Assembly (NCBI GenBank): GCA_016744805.1
Contig: JADGDQ010000005.1
Coordinates: 1-64,000, forward strand
DNA: 64,000 nt
Reading direction: 5' to 3'
Origin: Sulfurovaceae bacterium
GTDB lineage: Bacteria > Campylobacterota > Campylobacteria > Campylobacterales > Sulfurovaceae
Shown here piece by piece: positions 33,693-42,910 of the stretch. Each line of letters begins with the position of its first letter. The stretch's first letter is position 1. Under the pieces are notes generated by a model. It had not been told where the DNA came from, did not search any database, and worked only from the letters and a program-made list of their open reading frames with translations. A program made the translations under genes and the position numbers.

Positions 33693-35798
33693 TTATTTAT
33701 GATGCAGAAATCTTTTAAGAATTGCTGTTATATCTTTGACATGTACAGGTTTTGTAATACTATCATCCATTCCTGCTTCTATTGATTTACTACGATGCTC
33801 TTCTGTAGAATCTCCACTTAGTCCAATAATAGGGGTATGGGCATAGCCTTTTTGTCTCTCAATTTCTAAAATCTCTAGAGTAGCTTCCATTCCTGTCATT
33901 ATAGGCATATGCTCATCCATAAAAATAATATTATATCTTCTACCCTGCTCTATGGCTTTACTATATGCTTCAACAGCAATTTGACCATTTTCTGCACCCT
34001 CTATATCTACACCTATACGACCTAATACAGCCTTTAAAAATTGTATATTAATACTATTATCATCTACAACTAAGGCTACTATTTTCTGACCTGAAGAGTC
34101 ACTCATTTCTCTGAGCAAATCACGACCAAACATTACATTATAGAGCTTATCAGGACCAAAAGCACAAGGGAGTTCATAGACTTCTCCTGTAAGACCCTCC
34201 TTATAGTTTTTGAAAATATCCTTTTTCATAATTGTAACAGTAATACCATGATCTAACATCTCTTGAATTGCTTCTTTATCTAAAGTATCTCGTCCACAAA
34301 ATATATGTGTAGTATCTGTCTCTACACTTTCCCAACTATTTAAAGACTCTATTTTTTTACTTGGTATTTTAAATGCATCAAAATATTGAAAAAGTATCTC
34401 TTCTGTACTTTTACAAGTCTCTTTGAAAATAAGTTTAATCTCTATATCATCATAAAGTGTCCCATCATACTTCATAGAACTATCTATAACCTTACCATCA
34501 AGAGGCATAGAGAAATGAAATCTACTCCCTTTACCCTCTTGGCTCTCTACTTCTAGCGTAGAACTATATAAGTTTGCTAGTTTTTGGCTAATAGAGAGTC
34601 CTAATCCTGTGCCTCCATACTCACGAGAGATAGAATTTTTTTCTTGTTTAAATGCTTCAAAAATTTCTTTTTGCTTCTCTTTAGCAATACCTTTACCTGT
34701 GTCTATTACACTAAAAATTATTGCTTGTTTTTGATGTTCATAAAGAACCTCTAAAGCAATCTTTCCACCTTTTGGTGTAAATTTAACAGCATTACTAATA
34801 AGGTTAGAAAGAATTTGCTTCACACGATGAGGGTCACTTTTGATTTTGATAGGTATATTTGGGTCAATAAAAGTATGGAAGAAAAGCTCACTTTTTTTCA
34901 TACGACTTGAAAAAAGTGGTCCCATACTTGTATACTCTTCGATAGGATTAAAGACCAAAGATTCTAACTCCATCATTCCTTGTTCTATCTTGGCAAAATC
35001 CAAAAGATCATTAACTAAAGCTACCATCATCGCACCACTTTTAAGAGCAGTATCAAGATAAAGTCGTTTGTCTTCATTGGTTTCATCAATTTGTAAGAGT
35101 TCCAAAAATCCCATAACTGCATTCATAGGAGTTCTAATCTCATGGGCTACTTCTGCCAAGAAACGAGTGCTAGATACCATAGCATGTTCAGCCTGTTCTT
35201 TTTCTAGAGTAAGCTGTTTAATTGTGTCTTCTAATTTGGAGCTAAAAACTTCTGGACTATGATTAAGGTTACTACTATCTAATATTCCATTTTGAACCAT
35301 TTTAAGAATAGGTGTAATATGTGTATTAATGACACCTAATTTTCCTAAGTCACCTTCTGTAAATTGTTGAATATCTTTGATACTATTAGATATTTGAAGC
35401 AGAGCAATAATCTTACCTTTTTTAGATAAAATTGGAGACAATATTATATCTTTTTGATCTACATTTAAAGCATTATCAATACTACTATTATACTCTCGTT
35501 CTGTAACTACATGTTTAAATAAAATTGCTTTTTTACTTTGGTAACATTTGCCTATTAAACCTTTTTTTGCACTTATTTTTGTCTGTATAGATTTGTTGAC
35601 TGTTTGGCTATAAAGAGTATCACTTTCTAAATCTTTAAACCACACAATAGCCCACTCAGCAGAAAAAGCCTCTATACACATTTTTTCAATGCGTTGGATA
35701 ATATATATATTATCCTCTTCATCTTTAATATGATCAGCAGTACTTAATACTAATGATAGGAGTTCTTCACCTTTAATCTCTTTTTTAAAAGTTCTCAT
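33693..35798 (-). CDS. Cytoplasmic hybrid histidine kinase with GAF-like sensor
   Basis: The 701-residue protein lacks membrane helices. Residues about 15-165 look like a GAF domain, then a short coil, the HisKA box VAHEIRTPMNAVMGF (His219), an HATPase domain with NAVKFTPKGG, VIDTGKGI and GTGLGLSISQKLA, a degenerate receiver-like or linker region (about 440-560), and a C-terminal receiver with VVDDNS and phosphoacceptor Asp628 in FMDEHMPIMTG, plus KPVHV. It is a full phosphorelay kinase sensing a cytoplasmic cue. It lies close to two Roadblock/LC7 genes, on the same strand, with its own 196-nt upstream region. Confidence 0.93.
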   Translation of the reverse strand: MRTFKKEIKGEELLSLVLSTADHIKDEEDNIYIIQRIEKMCIEAFSAEWAIVWFKDLESDTLYSQTVNKSIQTKISAKKGLIGKCYQSKKAILFKHVVTEREYNSSIDNALNVDQKDIILSPILSKKGKIIALLQISNSIKDIQQFTEGDLGKLGVINTHITPILKMVQNGILDSSNLNHSPEVFSSKLEDTIKQLTLEKEQAEHAMVSSTRFLAEVAHEIRTPMNAVMGFLELLQIDETNEDKRLYLDTALKSGAMMVALVNDLLDFAKIEQGMMELESLVFNPIEEYTSMGPLFSSRMKKSELFFHTFIDPNIPIKIKSDPHRVKQILSNLISNAVKFTPKGGKIALEVLYEHQKQAIIFSVIDTGKGIAKEKQKEIFEAFKQEKNSISREYGGTGLGLSISQKLANLYSSTLEVESQEGKGSRFHFSMPLDGKVIDSSMKYDGTLYDDIEIKLIFKETCKSTEEILFQYFDAFKIPSKKIESLNSWESVETDTTHIFCGRDTLDKEAIQEMLDHGITVTIMKKDIFKNYKEGLTGEVYELPCAFGPDKLYNVMFGRDLLREMSDSSGQKIVALVVDDNSINIQFLKAVLGRIGVDIEGAENGQIAVEAYSKAIEQGRRYNIIFMDEHMPIMTGMEATLEILEIERQKGYAHTPIIGLSGDSTEEHRSKSIEAGMDDSITKPVHVKDITAILKRFLHHK

Positions 35799-35960
35799 AG
35801 TTACGATGCCCTTGATACTATTATTTTATCTTAAATATTACTCATAGTAAAATAGATTAATTTTTCATTATATCTTAGAGGAGATTATCCTAACATTAAA
35901 AGAAAATATTAGTGAATAAATTTCTTTAATTTACTATTTAAATGTAAAGAAATGGAGATA

Positions 35961-35990
35961 AGATAATCACCATAATATTGGTGATTATCT
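35961..35990. terminator. Perfect 12-bp hairpin after the first Roadblock gene
   Basis: AGATAATCACCA (35961-35972) pairs exactly with TGGTGATTATCT (35979-35990), with a 6-nt loop, 4 nt past the stop of the Roadblock gene. A T-run is found on the plus-strand side (CTTTTTATG) but only a weak one on the minus strand. Confidence 0.55.
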
Positions 35991-35994
35991 CTTT

Positions 35995-36363
35995 TTATGC
36001 TGTTAATTCGGCAACTGCTTTAGGGATCGCTTTTGCCATCTGCATTCTAGTAAGTGCATGATTACCTTCACCACCAAGAATAACAAACATATGAATATGA
36101 ACTCGCTCATCTGCACCAGAACACTCCATAAGAATAATACCATCAGAAGTCATAAATTGCATATTTTTCATCATTCCAAGAGATAATTTTGAAACAGTTT
36201 TATGTCCTGTAACAAAAATATCATTAAAAACAGCTACCGCCATATTTAAATCACCCTTTAAATTTGAAGCATCCGAAATTAAAACCTCACCTGTTGAATC
36301 TAAAATAGCTGCAGCTTTATAACCACCAATTTCTTTGACATCATCTAGTATCGTATCTAACAT
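35995..36363 (-). CDS. Roadblock/LC7-domain protein, copy 2
   Basis: The 122-residue protein is a single Roadblock/LC7 domain: an N-terminal helix (MLDTILDDVKEIGGYKAAAI), a strand pair STGEVLISDAS, the long helix with AVAVFNDIFVTGHKT, and strands around SDGIILMECSG. Such domains (as MglB) dimerise and regulate small Ras-like GTPases or other signalling partners; no MglA-like gene is in the window. It is about 80% identical to the neighbouring copy 1, so this is a recent tandem duplication. An AGGAGT ribosome site precedes the ATG. Confidence 0.85.
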   Translation of the reverse strand: MLDTILDDVKEIGGYKAAAILDSTGEVLISDASNLKGDLNMAVAVFNDIFVTGHKTVSKLSLGMMKNMQFMTSDGIILMECSGADERVHIHMFVILGGEGNHALTRMQMAKAIPKAVAELTA

Positions 36364-36504
36364 ATATACTCCTTAATTTTTTAGTCTAATATAACACATA
36401 CCTTAACCGTACATATATTATAGATTGTACAAAAAATAACCTTAAACAGTGTACATCATCTAAATATAAAAATAATAGATAGATACTTTATTCTTTTTTG
36501 CTAC

Positions 36505-36873
36505 CTATGCAGTAAGTTCATTCACTGCTTGAGGTATTATCTTTGCCATTTGCATTCTTGCTAAGGCATGATTTCCATCTGCACCCAAAACAACAAACAT
36601 ATGAAGATGAACTCTATCATCTGCACCAGAACACTCCATAAGTATTACTCCATCAGAAGTCATAAATTGCATAGTTTTCATCATTCCTAATGAAAGTTTA
36701 TTTACGGTTTTATGTCCTGTACTAAAAATGTCATTAAATACAGCAACTGCCATATCTAAATCACCTTTCAGATTAGAAGCATCAGAGACTAATACCTCTC
36801 CTGTTGAATCTAATACTGCCGCTGCTTTATATCCACCAATTGCTTTAAGATCATTTAATAAATTATCTAACAT
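36505..36873 (-). CDS. Roadblock/LC7-domain protein, copy 1
   Basis: A 122-residue single-domain Roadblock/LC7 protein, closely matching copy 2 along its entire length (for example SSNLKGDL and MECSGADxRVHxHMFV). Copy-specific changes are conservative, so both may still function, possibly as a heterodimer. A perfect 14-bp palindrome lies directly upstream of its ribosome site, and a 141-nt spacer separates it from copy 2. The nearby hybrid kinase suggests a shared signalling role, but that is inference. Confidence 0.85.
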   Translation of the reverse strand: MLDNLLNDLKAIGGYKAAAVLDSTGEVLVSDASNLKGDLDMAVAVFNDIFSTGHKTVNKLSLGMMKTMQFMTSDGVILMECSGADDRVHLHMFVVLGADGNHALARMQMAKIIPQAVNELTA

Positions 36874-36889
36874 AGTTGTTCCTTTATTT

Positions 36890-36918
36890 ACTAAGTAAAA
36901 GTATTACTTTTACTTAGT
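36890..36918. promoter_or_regulatory. Perfect 14-bp palindrome upstream of Roadblock copy 1
   Basis: ACTAAGTAAAAGTA (36890-36903), one centre base, then its exact complement (36905-36918). It lies 17 nt before the start codon on the minus strand, next to the AAAGGAAC ribosome site, and 59 nt after the znuB stop. The lack of a following T-run favours an operator or leader hairpin over a terminator. Confidence 0.55.
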
Positions 36919-36976
36919 TTAATTATAAATTATATTAATAATTGTCTTAAAAAGAAGTTATTTTTGTCTTTTATAC

Positions 36977-37771
36977 TTACCAATTTAAGAATAGTGAAGT
37001 GATAAAAAAGAGTAGTGCTACTAATACAATAGCGGCACCTGAAGAGAGTCCTAAATAAAAAGAGATTAAAAGCCCCATAATCACAGAGACCAAAGAAAAG
37101 AGTGTTGCCATAACTAAACTTTTGAGAAAATTCTCTTTGTACAAAAGTGCTGTTGAGATGGGAAGCACCATTAAAGCTCCTATTAATAATATCCCAACTA
37201 TTCTCATAGCCAATGCCACAGTTACAGCACTTAACACTACAAGCATAATATTAAGTCCAAAGACAGCAATACCACTAGCTTTTGCTGTCTCTTCATCAAG
37301 GGTTACAAAAAGCAATTTTCTATAGCTTCCCAAAAGGAGCAATAAACCAAAAATAGTAAAGCCCACAGTAAGCATCATCTCTTCATTACTTACAGCAGTA
37401 ATTGATCCAAAGAGGTATGCAAAAAGCGAAGCATTAAATCCATCTGATAGATTAATAAGTATAATTGCTAATGCCAATGCCCCTGATAAAAAAATAGATA
37501 AAATAGCATCTGAATAGAGCTGTTTTTTATAACGAAGGTACTCAATTGCAACCCCTGCTACAGCAGCAACTATTATAGGAATATAAATGGGAGAGGTGTG
37601 TGTTACTAATCCAATTCCAACACCAAGAAGTGCAATATGAGAGAGAGCATCAGGAAGCATAGCATAGCGTTTAAGGACTATAAAACTCCCAAGTATAGCT
37701 GTTAAAATAGATAATGAAATACCTACAATAAAAGCCCTTTGCATAAACTCATATTCAAAAATTTCAAACAT
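36977..37771 (-). CDS. znuB: Zinc/manganese ABC transporter permease
   Basis: The 264-residue protein has about eight membrane helices and the ABC-3 family pattern, including LPDALSHIALLGVGIG near the N-terminus and GILLIGALMVLPISTALL in the middle. It is the membrane channel of a metal importer whose ATPase and binding protein are encoded immediately upstream on the same strand (12 nt gap to znuC). Histidines in the partner binding protein point to zinc. Confidence 0.92.
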   Translation of the reverse strand: MFEIFEYEFMQRAFIVGISLSILTAILGSFIVLKRYAMLPDALSHIALLGVGIGLVTHTSPIYIPIIVAAVAGVAIEYLRYKKQLYSDAILSIFLSGALALAIILINLSDGFNASLFAYLFGSITAVSNEEMMLTVGFTIFGLLLLLGSYRKLLFVTLDEETAKASGIAVFGLNIMLVVLSAVTVALAMRIVGILLIGALMVLPISTALLYKENFLKSLVMATLFSLVSVIMGLLISFYLGLSSGAAIVLVALLFFITSLFLNW

Positions 37772-37783
37772 TATATATCCTCT

Positions 37784-38542
37784 TTAAGATGCATGACTAC
37801 TACAGTGATGCCCTACAACATGACTTTTGATACCATAAAGCTCTGTAGCACTTTCACAACTTAACATCTCTTGGGCTGTACCAGAGAAAACAAGTTTCTG
37901 ATTGATAGACAATACATAAGTCACATCATCAGCAATTACACCTAAATCATGAGTAATAAAAATAATAGTTAATTTATAATCAATATTAAGACTTTTTAAA
38001 AATTGATAAAATTTTTGTTGAGAGACTATATCTACACCTGTGCTAGGTTCATCTAATATCAAGACTTCTGGTCTACTAACTAATGCTCTAGCTATCATAA
38101 CTCTTTGTCTCTGTCCACCAGAGAGTTGCGAAAGGTTTTTTTCTTTAAGATGCGTAATAGAAGCTTTTTGCAGTGCTATATCAATCATCTCTTTATCTTT
38201 GGGTGACAAGAAAGAGAACCAAGGTTTTCTACTAGCCAAGCCCAAGGCAACTGTTTCATATACACTTAAGGGGAAATTGCTATCAAACAAAGAGACATTT
38301 TGAGGAACATACCCTATTTTGTAACATTTTTTAAAACGCTTTTTTTCACTACCTAAAATCTGGATTTTTCCACTATTTTGAGTAATTAATCCTAAAAGTA
38401 CTTTTATAAGTGTTGTTTTTCCTCCACCATTTGGACCAACTAATGCAACATATTCACCCTGAGTAATATCAAAAGAAATATCAGAAAGTATCTTCTGTTC
38501 TCCTACTTGATAGTTTAAGTCTTGAACGCTAATTACTGGCAT
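37784..38542 (-). CDS. znuC: Zinc/manganese ABC transporter ATP-binding protein
   Basis: The 252-residue ATPase has Walker A GPNGGGKTTLIK, the Q-loop in IGYVPQNVSLF, the signature LSGGQRQRVMIARAL, Walker B EVLILDEPSTGVD and the H-loop FITHD. It ends in His-rich VVGHHCSSHAS. Its start overlaps znuA by 10 bp. It powers the ZnuABC importer. Confidence 0.94.
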   Translation of the reverse strand: MPVISVQDLNYQVGEQKILSDISFDITQGEYVALVGPNGGGKTTLIKVLLGLITQNSGKIQILGSEKKRFKKCYKIGYVPQNVSLFDSNFPLSVYETVALGLASRKPWFSFLSPKDKEMIDIALQKASITHLKEKNLSQLSGGQRQRVMIARALVSRPEVLILDEPSTGVDIVSQQKFYQFLKSLNIDYKLTIIFITHDLGVIADDVTYVLSINQKLVFSGTAQEMLSCESATELYGIKSHVVGHHCSSHAS

Positions 38543-39483
38543 TCAAGACCTTTTTGTAATTGTGTAAGATTATGATAAAAAAGTTCTATCATATCTTTTC
38601 CTTGGCGTTCATCATCAAGAGATATGTTACCTAAAGTATATAAAGAAAGTAGTTGTAAGTTTTGATCTGTAGCAAGTTGTGTAGCACTCTTGCTAGAAAC
38701 AAGTGGATCATAAAAAAGTATACTTATATTATTGTCTTCAATACTGTGACTAAGCTTCGCAATCTTTCCTGCATTTGGTTTAGAATGTGCAGAAACTCCC
38801 ATAATACTCTGAGAATCAAAGTTATATGCTTTTTCCATATAGGCAAAAGCATCATGTCCCACAAGAATAGTATCTTTTTTACAACTGCTTAACTTCTCTT
38901 GATAGAGTGCTTTCAATTTTTTAAATTTATCATCTAAGTTATTTGCATTTTTGTTAAAGGCTTCTTTGTGTTGTGGATAAAGATCTATAAGCTTTTGGCG
39001 AATAATCTTAAGTATCTTACGATTATTATCAAAATCTAGCCATACATGAGGATCAACACCCACATCATGATTACACTCTTCATCTTTGCTATGTGCATGA
39101 TGATCAGAATTATCATCCTTATGTGTAATAAGATTTAAGCTATGCCCTAGAGAGAGAGAATCAATCTTTGTTGCTTCTACCATTTTAACAATCCATGGCT
39201 CTAACTTTTGACCTAAGGTTATTAATATATCAGCATTTACCAACTCTAGCATATCTTTAGGAGTAGGAGAAAAAGAGTGCATTTCACTCCCTGGTTTAAT
39301 AAGTCTTTGTACTGTAATATGCTCTTTTACAATCTCTTTAGTTATATAATAAAGAGGATAAATTGTTGTAACAACTACCTTCTTCTGAGCTTTGGTATCA
39401 ACATTTTTACTATCTTTGTTTAAAAATAATAAAAGAGTTAAAAGTAATAAAATTGCTACTATTAAAAGTAGAGCTTTTTTCAT
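38533..39483 (-). CDS. znuA: Zinc-binding periplasmic protein of the ABC importer
   Basis: The 316-residue protein has an N-terminal membrane or signal segment (about 3-22) and the cluster A-1 (ZnuA/TroA) fold. Metal ligands are expected at His in MHSFSPTPKDM, in VGVDPHVWLD, in LVGHDAFAYM and the Asp in ILFYDPLVSS. A His/Asp-rich loop (HKDDNSDHHAHSKDEECNHD, about 126-145) is the zinc-collecting insertion typical of ZnuA. It heads the transporter unit; the L,D-transpeptidase gene ends 20 nt upstream. Confidence 0.93.
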   Translation of the reverse strand: MKKALLLIVAILLLLTLLLFLNKDSKNVDTKAQKKVVVTTIYPLYYITKEIVKEHITVQRLIKPGSEMHSFSPTPKDMLELVNADILITLGQKLEPWIVKMVEATKIDSLSLGHSLNLITHKDDNSDHHAHSKDEECNHDVGVDPHVWLDFDNNRKILKIIRQKLIDLYPQHKEAFNKNANNLDDKFKKLKALYQEKLSSCKKDTILVGHDAFAYMEKAYNFDSQSIMGVSAHSKPNAGKIAKLSHSIEDNNISILFYDPLVSSKSATQLATDQNLQLLSLYTLGNISLDDERQGKDMIELFYHNLTQLQKGLECQ

Positions 39484-39503
39484 GTATATCCTTAGTATAA
39501 TAT

Positions 39504-40070
39504 TTATTTTACAATCTCTATAGAGGTATTAGTTTTACCATACTTCAAAACCAACCTATAGAGTTTTTGTGCATTCTTTGGATGAAGCCTAACACAACCA
39601 TGGGAAGCTTTTTTTCCTAAACGACGAATAGACTTTGTTCCATGGATAGCATATCCACCATTAAAAAATATAGAGTGTGGCATTGGTGAGTTATGATATT
39701 TCCTTGAGTAGTGCATTTTAACAAGATAGAGAGGTTTATATTTGCCTAGTGGTGTTCTATACCCCCGCCGTGCGGTAGAGACCTTCCACTCATAAATCAA
39801 CTTATCACCATGAAAAACTTCCATCCTTTGTTGCGATAAATTAATTTTTGCAGTAATACGCTTATCTCTTGCTTTTTTAAGAGCTATCTCTTTTTTTTCT
39901 TGTTCTTTTTTTAATATTCTACTCTTTTCTTGCAATAAGATAGAGATTAATAACTCTTCTTCTTTATCAATTTTTTTAAATTGCTCTTTCAACATACTTG
40001 CTTGAGAAATATTTACAAAAAAAAGAATAAACAATACTATGGATACTAATAATTTTTGAATTATAAACAC
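39504..40070 (-). CDS. L,D-transpeptidase (YkuD domain)
   Basis: The 188-residue protein has a signal peptide (about 1-24), a charged helix (about 30-70), and a YkuD domain with INLSQQRMEVFHGDKLIYEW and the active-site motif SHGCVRLHPKNA (Cys about 159). It should form or modify L,D cross-links in the periplasm. It lies upstream of znuABC with 20 nt between and could share their transcript. Confidence 0.92.
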   Translation of the reverse strand: MFIIQKLLVSIVLFILFFVNISQASMLKEQFKKIDKEEELLISILLQEKSRILKKEQEKKEIALKKARDKRITAKINLSQQRMEVFHGDKLIYEWKVSTARRGYRTPLGKYKPLYLVKMHYSRKYHNSPMPHSIFFNGGYAIHGTKSIRRLGKKASHGCVRLHPKNAQKLYRLVLKYGKTNTSIEIVK

Positions 40071-40135
40071 TTATTGACTCTTTTTTAAATAATAACATAA
40101 ATATAATTAGATAGTAGAAATAAATTGGGATTAAG

Positions 40136-40212
40136 TGGTAGTAAGAGGGGGACTCGAACCCCCGACCTCCGGCTTATGAGACCAGCGCTCTAACCAGCTG
40201 AGCTACCTTACC
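40136..40212 (-). tRNA. tRNA with CAU anticodon (Met elongator or Ile2)
   Basis: The 77-nt minus-strand sequence starts GGTAAGGTAGCTCAGCTGG and ends TCTTACTACCA with an encoded CCA. D arm, the anticodon stem-loop CTGGTCTCATAAGCCGG (anticodon CAU), the T arm GGGGGTTCGAGTCCCCC and acceptor stem all pair, with G-U at positions 1-72 and 7-66. The first pair excludes initiator tRNA, which has an unpaired C-A. Elongator tRNA-Met is likely, but a tRNA-Ile with lysidine at C34 cannot be excluded. Confidence 0.93.
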
Positions 40213-40300
40213 ACTTTGTTTGAAGAGACGGAATAATATCAGAATATCCTTTTATTGTCAAGTATTTTTCAAATTTTATCTATATTTACATTTTAATTGA

Positions 40301-40306
40301 TACAAT
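40301..40306 (+). promoter_or_regulatory. Possible -10 box for groES-groEL
   Basis: TACAAT in TTGATACAATAAC, 26 nt before the groES ATG. No CIRCE element (TTAGCACTC-N9-GAGTGCTAA) is visible upstream, so HrcA control is not supported by the sequence. Confidence 0.35.
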
Positions 40307-40331
40307 AACAAAAATTTATCAAGGAGATACA

Positions 40332-40598
40332 ATGGGTTTTAAACCATTAGCAAATAGAGTATTAATACAAAGAGCCCCTGAGGTTACTACTACTGCTTCA
40401 GGTATCATTTTACCAGGAACAGCCAAAGAAAAGCCACAACAAGGTCAAGTAATAGCAGTAGGACCTGATGCACTTGATGAGGGCATCAATGAAGGTGATA
40501 CAGTTATATTTGGCAAATATGGTGGTACTGAGATTACACTTGATGACCAAGAGCTTCTAATCTTGACAAGTGACGATATTTTGGGCATTCTTCAATAA
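40332..40598 (+). CDS. groES: Co-chaperonin GroES
   Basis: The 88-residue protein has MGFKPLANRVLIQRAPEVTT, the mobile loop with TASGIILPGTAKEKPQQG, and GDTVIFGKYGGTEI, as in GroES cap subunits. It has an AAGGAGAT ribosome site. groEL follows after 41 nt. Confidence 0.97.
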   Translation: MGFKPLANRVLIQRAPEVTTTASGIILPGTAKEKPQQGQVIAVGPDALDEGINEGDTVIFGKYGGTEITLDDQELLILTSDDILGILQ

Positions 40599-40639
40599 TA
40601 AATAAAAACAATAATTAATAAAAAAAGGAAATATATATA

Positions 40640-42280
40640 ATGGCTAAAGAGATATTTTATTCTGATGTAGCAAGAAATGGTTTATATAGTGGTGTAGAGA
40701 AGTTAGCAGACGCAGTAAAAGTAACAATGGGACCTAGAGGTCGTAATGTACTTATTCAAAAAAGCTATGGTGCACCACATATTACAAAAGATGGTGTAAG
40801 TGTAGCTAGAGAGATAGAGCTACTTGATACGCTAGAAAACATGGGTGCACAACTTGTAAAAGAGGTAGCAAGTAACACTGCTGAAGAGGCTGGTGATGGT
40901 ACTACTACAGCTACTGTACTTGCTCACTCTATCTTCAAAGAAGGTCTTAGAAACATCACTGCTGGAGCTAACCCTATTGAAGTAAAAAGAGGAATGGATA
41001 AAGCTTCTAATGCTATCATCGAAGAGCTTAAAAAGATGGCAAAAGATGTAAGTGGCAAAAAAGAGATAGCACAAGTAGCAACTATCTCTGCAAACTCTGA
41101 TGAAGCTATTGGTAATTTGATTGCTGAGGCTATGGAGAGAGTTGGTAAAGATGGTGTTATCACTGTAGAAGAGGCAAAAGGTATCCAAGACGACCTTGAA
41201 GTTGTAGAAGGTATGCAGTTTGATAGAGGATATTTGAGTCCATATTTTGTAACAAATAGTGAAAAAATGTCGTGTGAACTAGAAGCGCCTCTTCTTTTAA
41301 TCACAGATGCCAAAATTACATCATTGAAAGATTTAGTGCCTATATTAGAACAAATTCAACAATCAGGAAGACCACTTCTTATTATTGCTGACGACCTAGA
41401 GGGTGAAGCACTGGCAACTCTTGTTCTCAATAGACTCAAAGGTGTTCTTAACATCGCTGCGGTAAAAGCTCCTGGTTTTGGTGATAGAAAAAAAGCAATG
41501 CTTCAAGATATAGCTATTCTTACAGGTGCAACACTTATCACTGAAGAGCTAGGTCTTTCACTAGAAAAAGCCTCTTTAGCAGACCTAGGTCAAGCATCAA
41601 GAGTAGTGATAGACAAAGACAATACTGTTATTGTAGATGGCAAAGGTCATCCTGATGCTGTGACTGCTAGAGTAAATGAGATTAAAACTCAAGTAGAGAC
41701 AACAAGCAGTGAATATGACAAAGAAAAACTCCAAGAGAGACTCGCAAAACTTAGCGGTGGTGTAGCTGTTATCAAAGTTGGAGCAGCCACTGAAACAGAG
41801 ATGAAAGAGAAAAAAGACCGTGTTGATGATGCACTCTCTGCTACAAAAGCAGCCGTAGATGAAGGTATTGTTATTGGTGGTGGTGCAGCACTTGTAAAAG
41901 CAAGTAAAAAAGTATCTCTTGACCTTGAAAATGATGAAAAAGTAGGTGCAGAGATTATTCTTAGAGCTATTACTGCACCAATGAAACAGATTGCATCTAA
42001 CGCAGGATTTGACGCAGGTGTAGTTGCAGATAAAATTGCAAATAGTGATGATGCTAACTTAGGATTTAATGCAGCTACTGGTGCGTATGTAGATATGCTA
42101 GAAGCAGGGATTATTGACCCTCTTAAAGTAGGAAGAGTAGCACTTTTAAATGCTACTTCAGTAGCAAGTCTACTCCTTACTACAGAAGCAACAGTAAGCG
42201 ATATTAAAGAAGCTCCAACAGCTCCTCCAGCTATGCCTGATATGAGCGGAATGGGCGGTATGCCTGGAATGGGAATGTAA
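40640..42280 (+). CDS. groEL: Chaperonin GroEL
   Basis: The 546-residue protein matches GroEL along its full length: [34 protein letters not shown] (nucleotide site), the apical domain, and [13 protein letters not shown] near the C-terminus. It ends in the GGM-rich tail ([10 protein letters not shown]). It folds client proteins with GroES, the preceding gene. A strong terminator follows 15 nt after the stop. Confidence 0.98.
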   Translation: MAKEIFYSDVARNGLYSGVEKLADAVKVTMGPRGRNVLIQKSYGAPHITKDGVSVAREIELLDTLENMGAQLVKEVASNTAEEAGDGTTTATVLAHSIFKEGLRNITAGANPIEVKRGMDKASNAIIEELKKMAKDVSGKKEIAQVATISANSDEAIGNLIAEAMERVGKDGVITVEEAKGIQDDLEVVEGMQFDRGYLSPYFVTNSEKMSCELEAPLLLITDAKITSLKDLVPILEQIQQSGRPLLIIADDLEGEALATLVLNRLKGVLNIAAVKAPGFGDRKKAMLQDIAILTGATLITEELGLSLEKASLADLGQASRVVIDKDNTVIVDGKGHPDAVTARVNEIKTQVETTSSEYDKEKLQERLAKLSGGVAVIKVGAATETEMKEKKDRVDDALSATKAAVDEGIVIGGGAALVKASKKVSLDLENDEKVGAEIILRAITAPMKQIASNAGFDAGVVADKIANSDDANLGFNAATGAYVDMLEAGIIDPLKVGRVALLNATSVASLLLTTEATVSDIKEAPTAPPAMPDMSGMGGMPGMGM

Positions 42281-42295
42281 TTTCCTTTTCCATGC

Positions 42296-42325
42296 AAAGG
42301 GGTATCATACCTAATGATACCCTTT
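42296..42325 (+). terminator. groEL terminator
   Basis: GGGTATCAT (42300-42308) pairs with ATGATACCC (42314-42322), extended by AAA/TTT with one bulged G, with a 5-nt loop and a short T-run. Confidence 0.65.
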
Positions 42326-42481
42326 ATGAAAAATCATAATAAATAATAAAGCTATAAAACTAACTATTTCTGCAATCAAAAATACTCTAGTGCTAATGAC
42401 CTAGCATTTCCAAAAACAGACTAAAAGAACTTGAGGCATAGATAAATATTAATAACTGCCCTTACTCACATTGCAAAATGA

Positions 42482-42889
42482 TTATGAAGACCTTTCATCT
42501 ACACTGTATTTTCCTGCTCCTTGCAAAAATATAGTAAGTGACGCTAACATATAGAACATTGGAAGTTCAATAGCCCATGCACCATGTTTTGTTATGGCAA
42601 AAATATCTCCTAAGTGAGCAAGCCCAATTGCACCAATCATTGTACCGATAATAAGGAGTGAAGCTATTTTGACCCTAAAGCCAATAATCAACATTAAAGG
42701 TGCTAAGATTTCTCCTAAATATGCACCATAAGCCATAAATGCAGGAAGTCCCGCATTTGTAAACATACCTTCTAAAAAAGAAACTCCATGTGATACTTTA
42801 CCTATGCCATGAAACAACATTAAAAAACCTACTGTAAATCTTAAAACAAATTTAGCACTATCATCATAATTTGTGTTTAATACTCTCAT
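42482..42889 (-). CDS. DoxX-family membrane protein
   Basis: The 135-residue protein has four membrane helices and the DoxX core: LRFTVGFLMLFHGIGKVSHG, AYGAYLGEILAPLMLIIGFRVK and the last helix with MLASLTIFLQGAGKYSVD. DoxX members are small quinone- or redox-linked membrane proteins without a fixed function. The ATG has AAAGGATAA upstream. It lies 21 nt downstream of the Fe-S protein gene, suggesting one operon. Confidence 0.85.
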   Translation of the reverse strand: MRVLNTNYDDSAKFVLRFTVGFLMLFHGIGKVSHGVSFLEGMFTNAGLPAFMAYGAYLGEILAPLMLIIGFRVKIASLLIIGTMIGAIGLAHLGDIFAITKHGAWAIELPMFYMLASLTIFLQGAGKYSVDERSS

Positions 42890-42910
42890 TCTTATCCTTT
42901 AAATTTTTAT

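Noticed and set aside
40214-40331. CIRCE operator before groES
   Set aside because: No TTAGCACTC-N9-GAGTGCTAA match was seen.
41689-42297. 202-residue minus-strand frame opposite groEL
   Set aside because: A known type of antisense frame caused by groEL codon bias; the plus-strand gene is certain.
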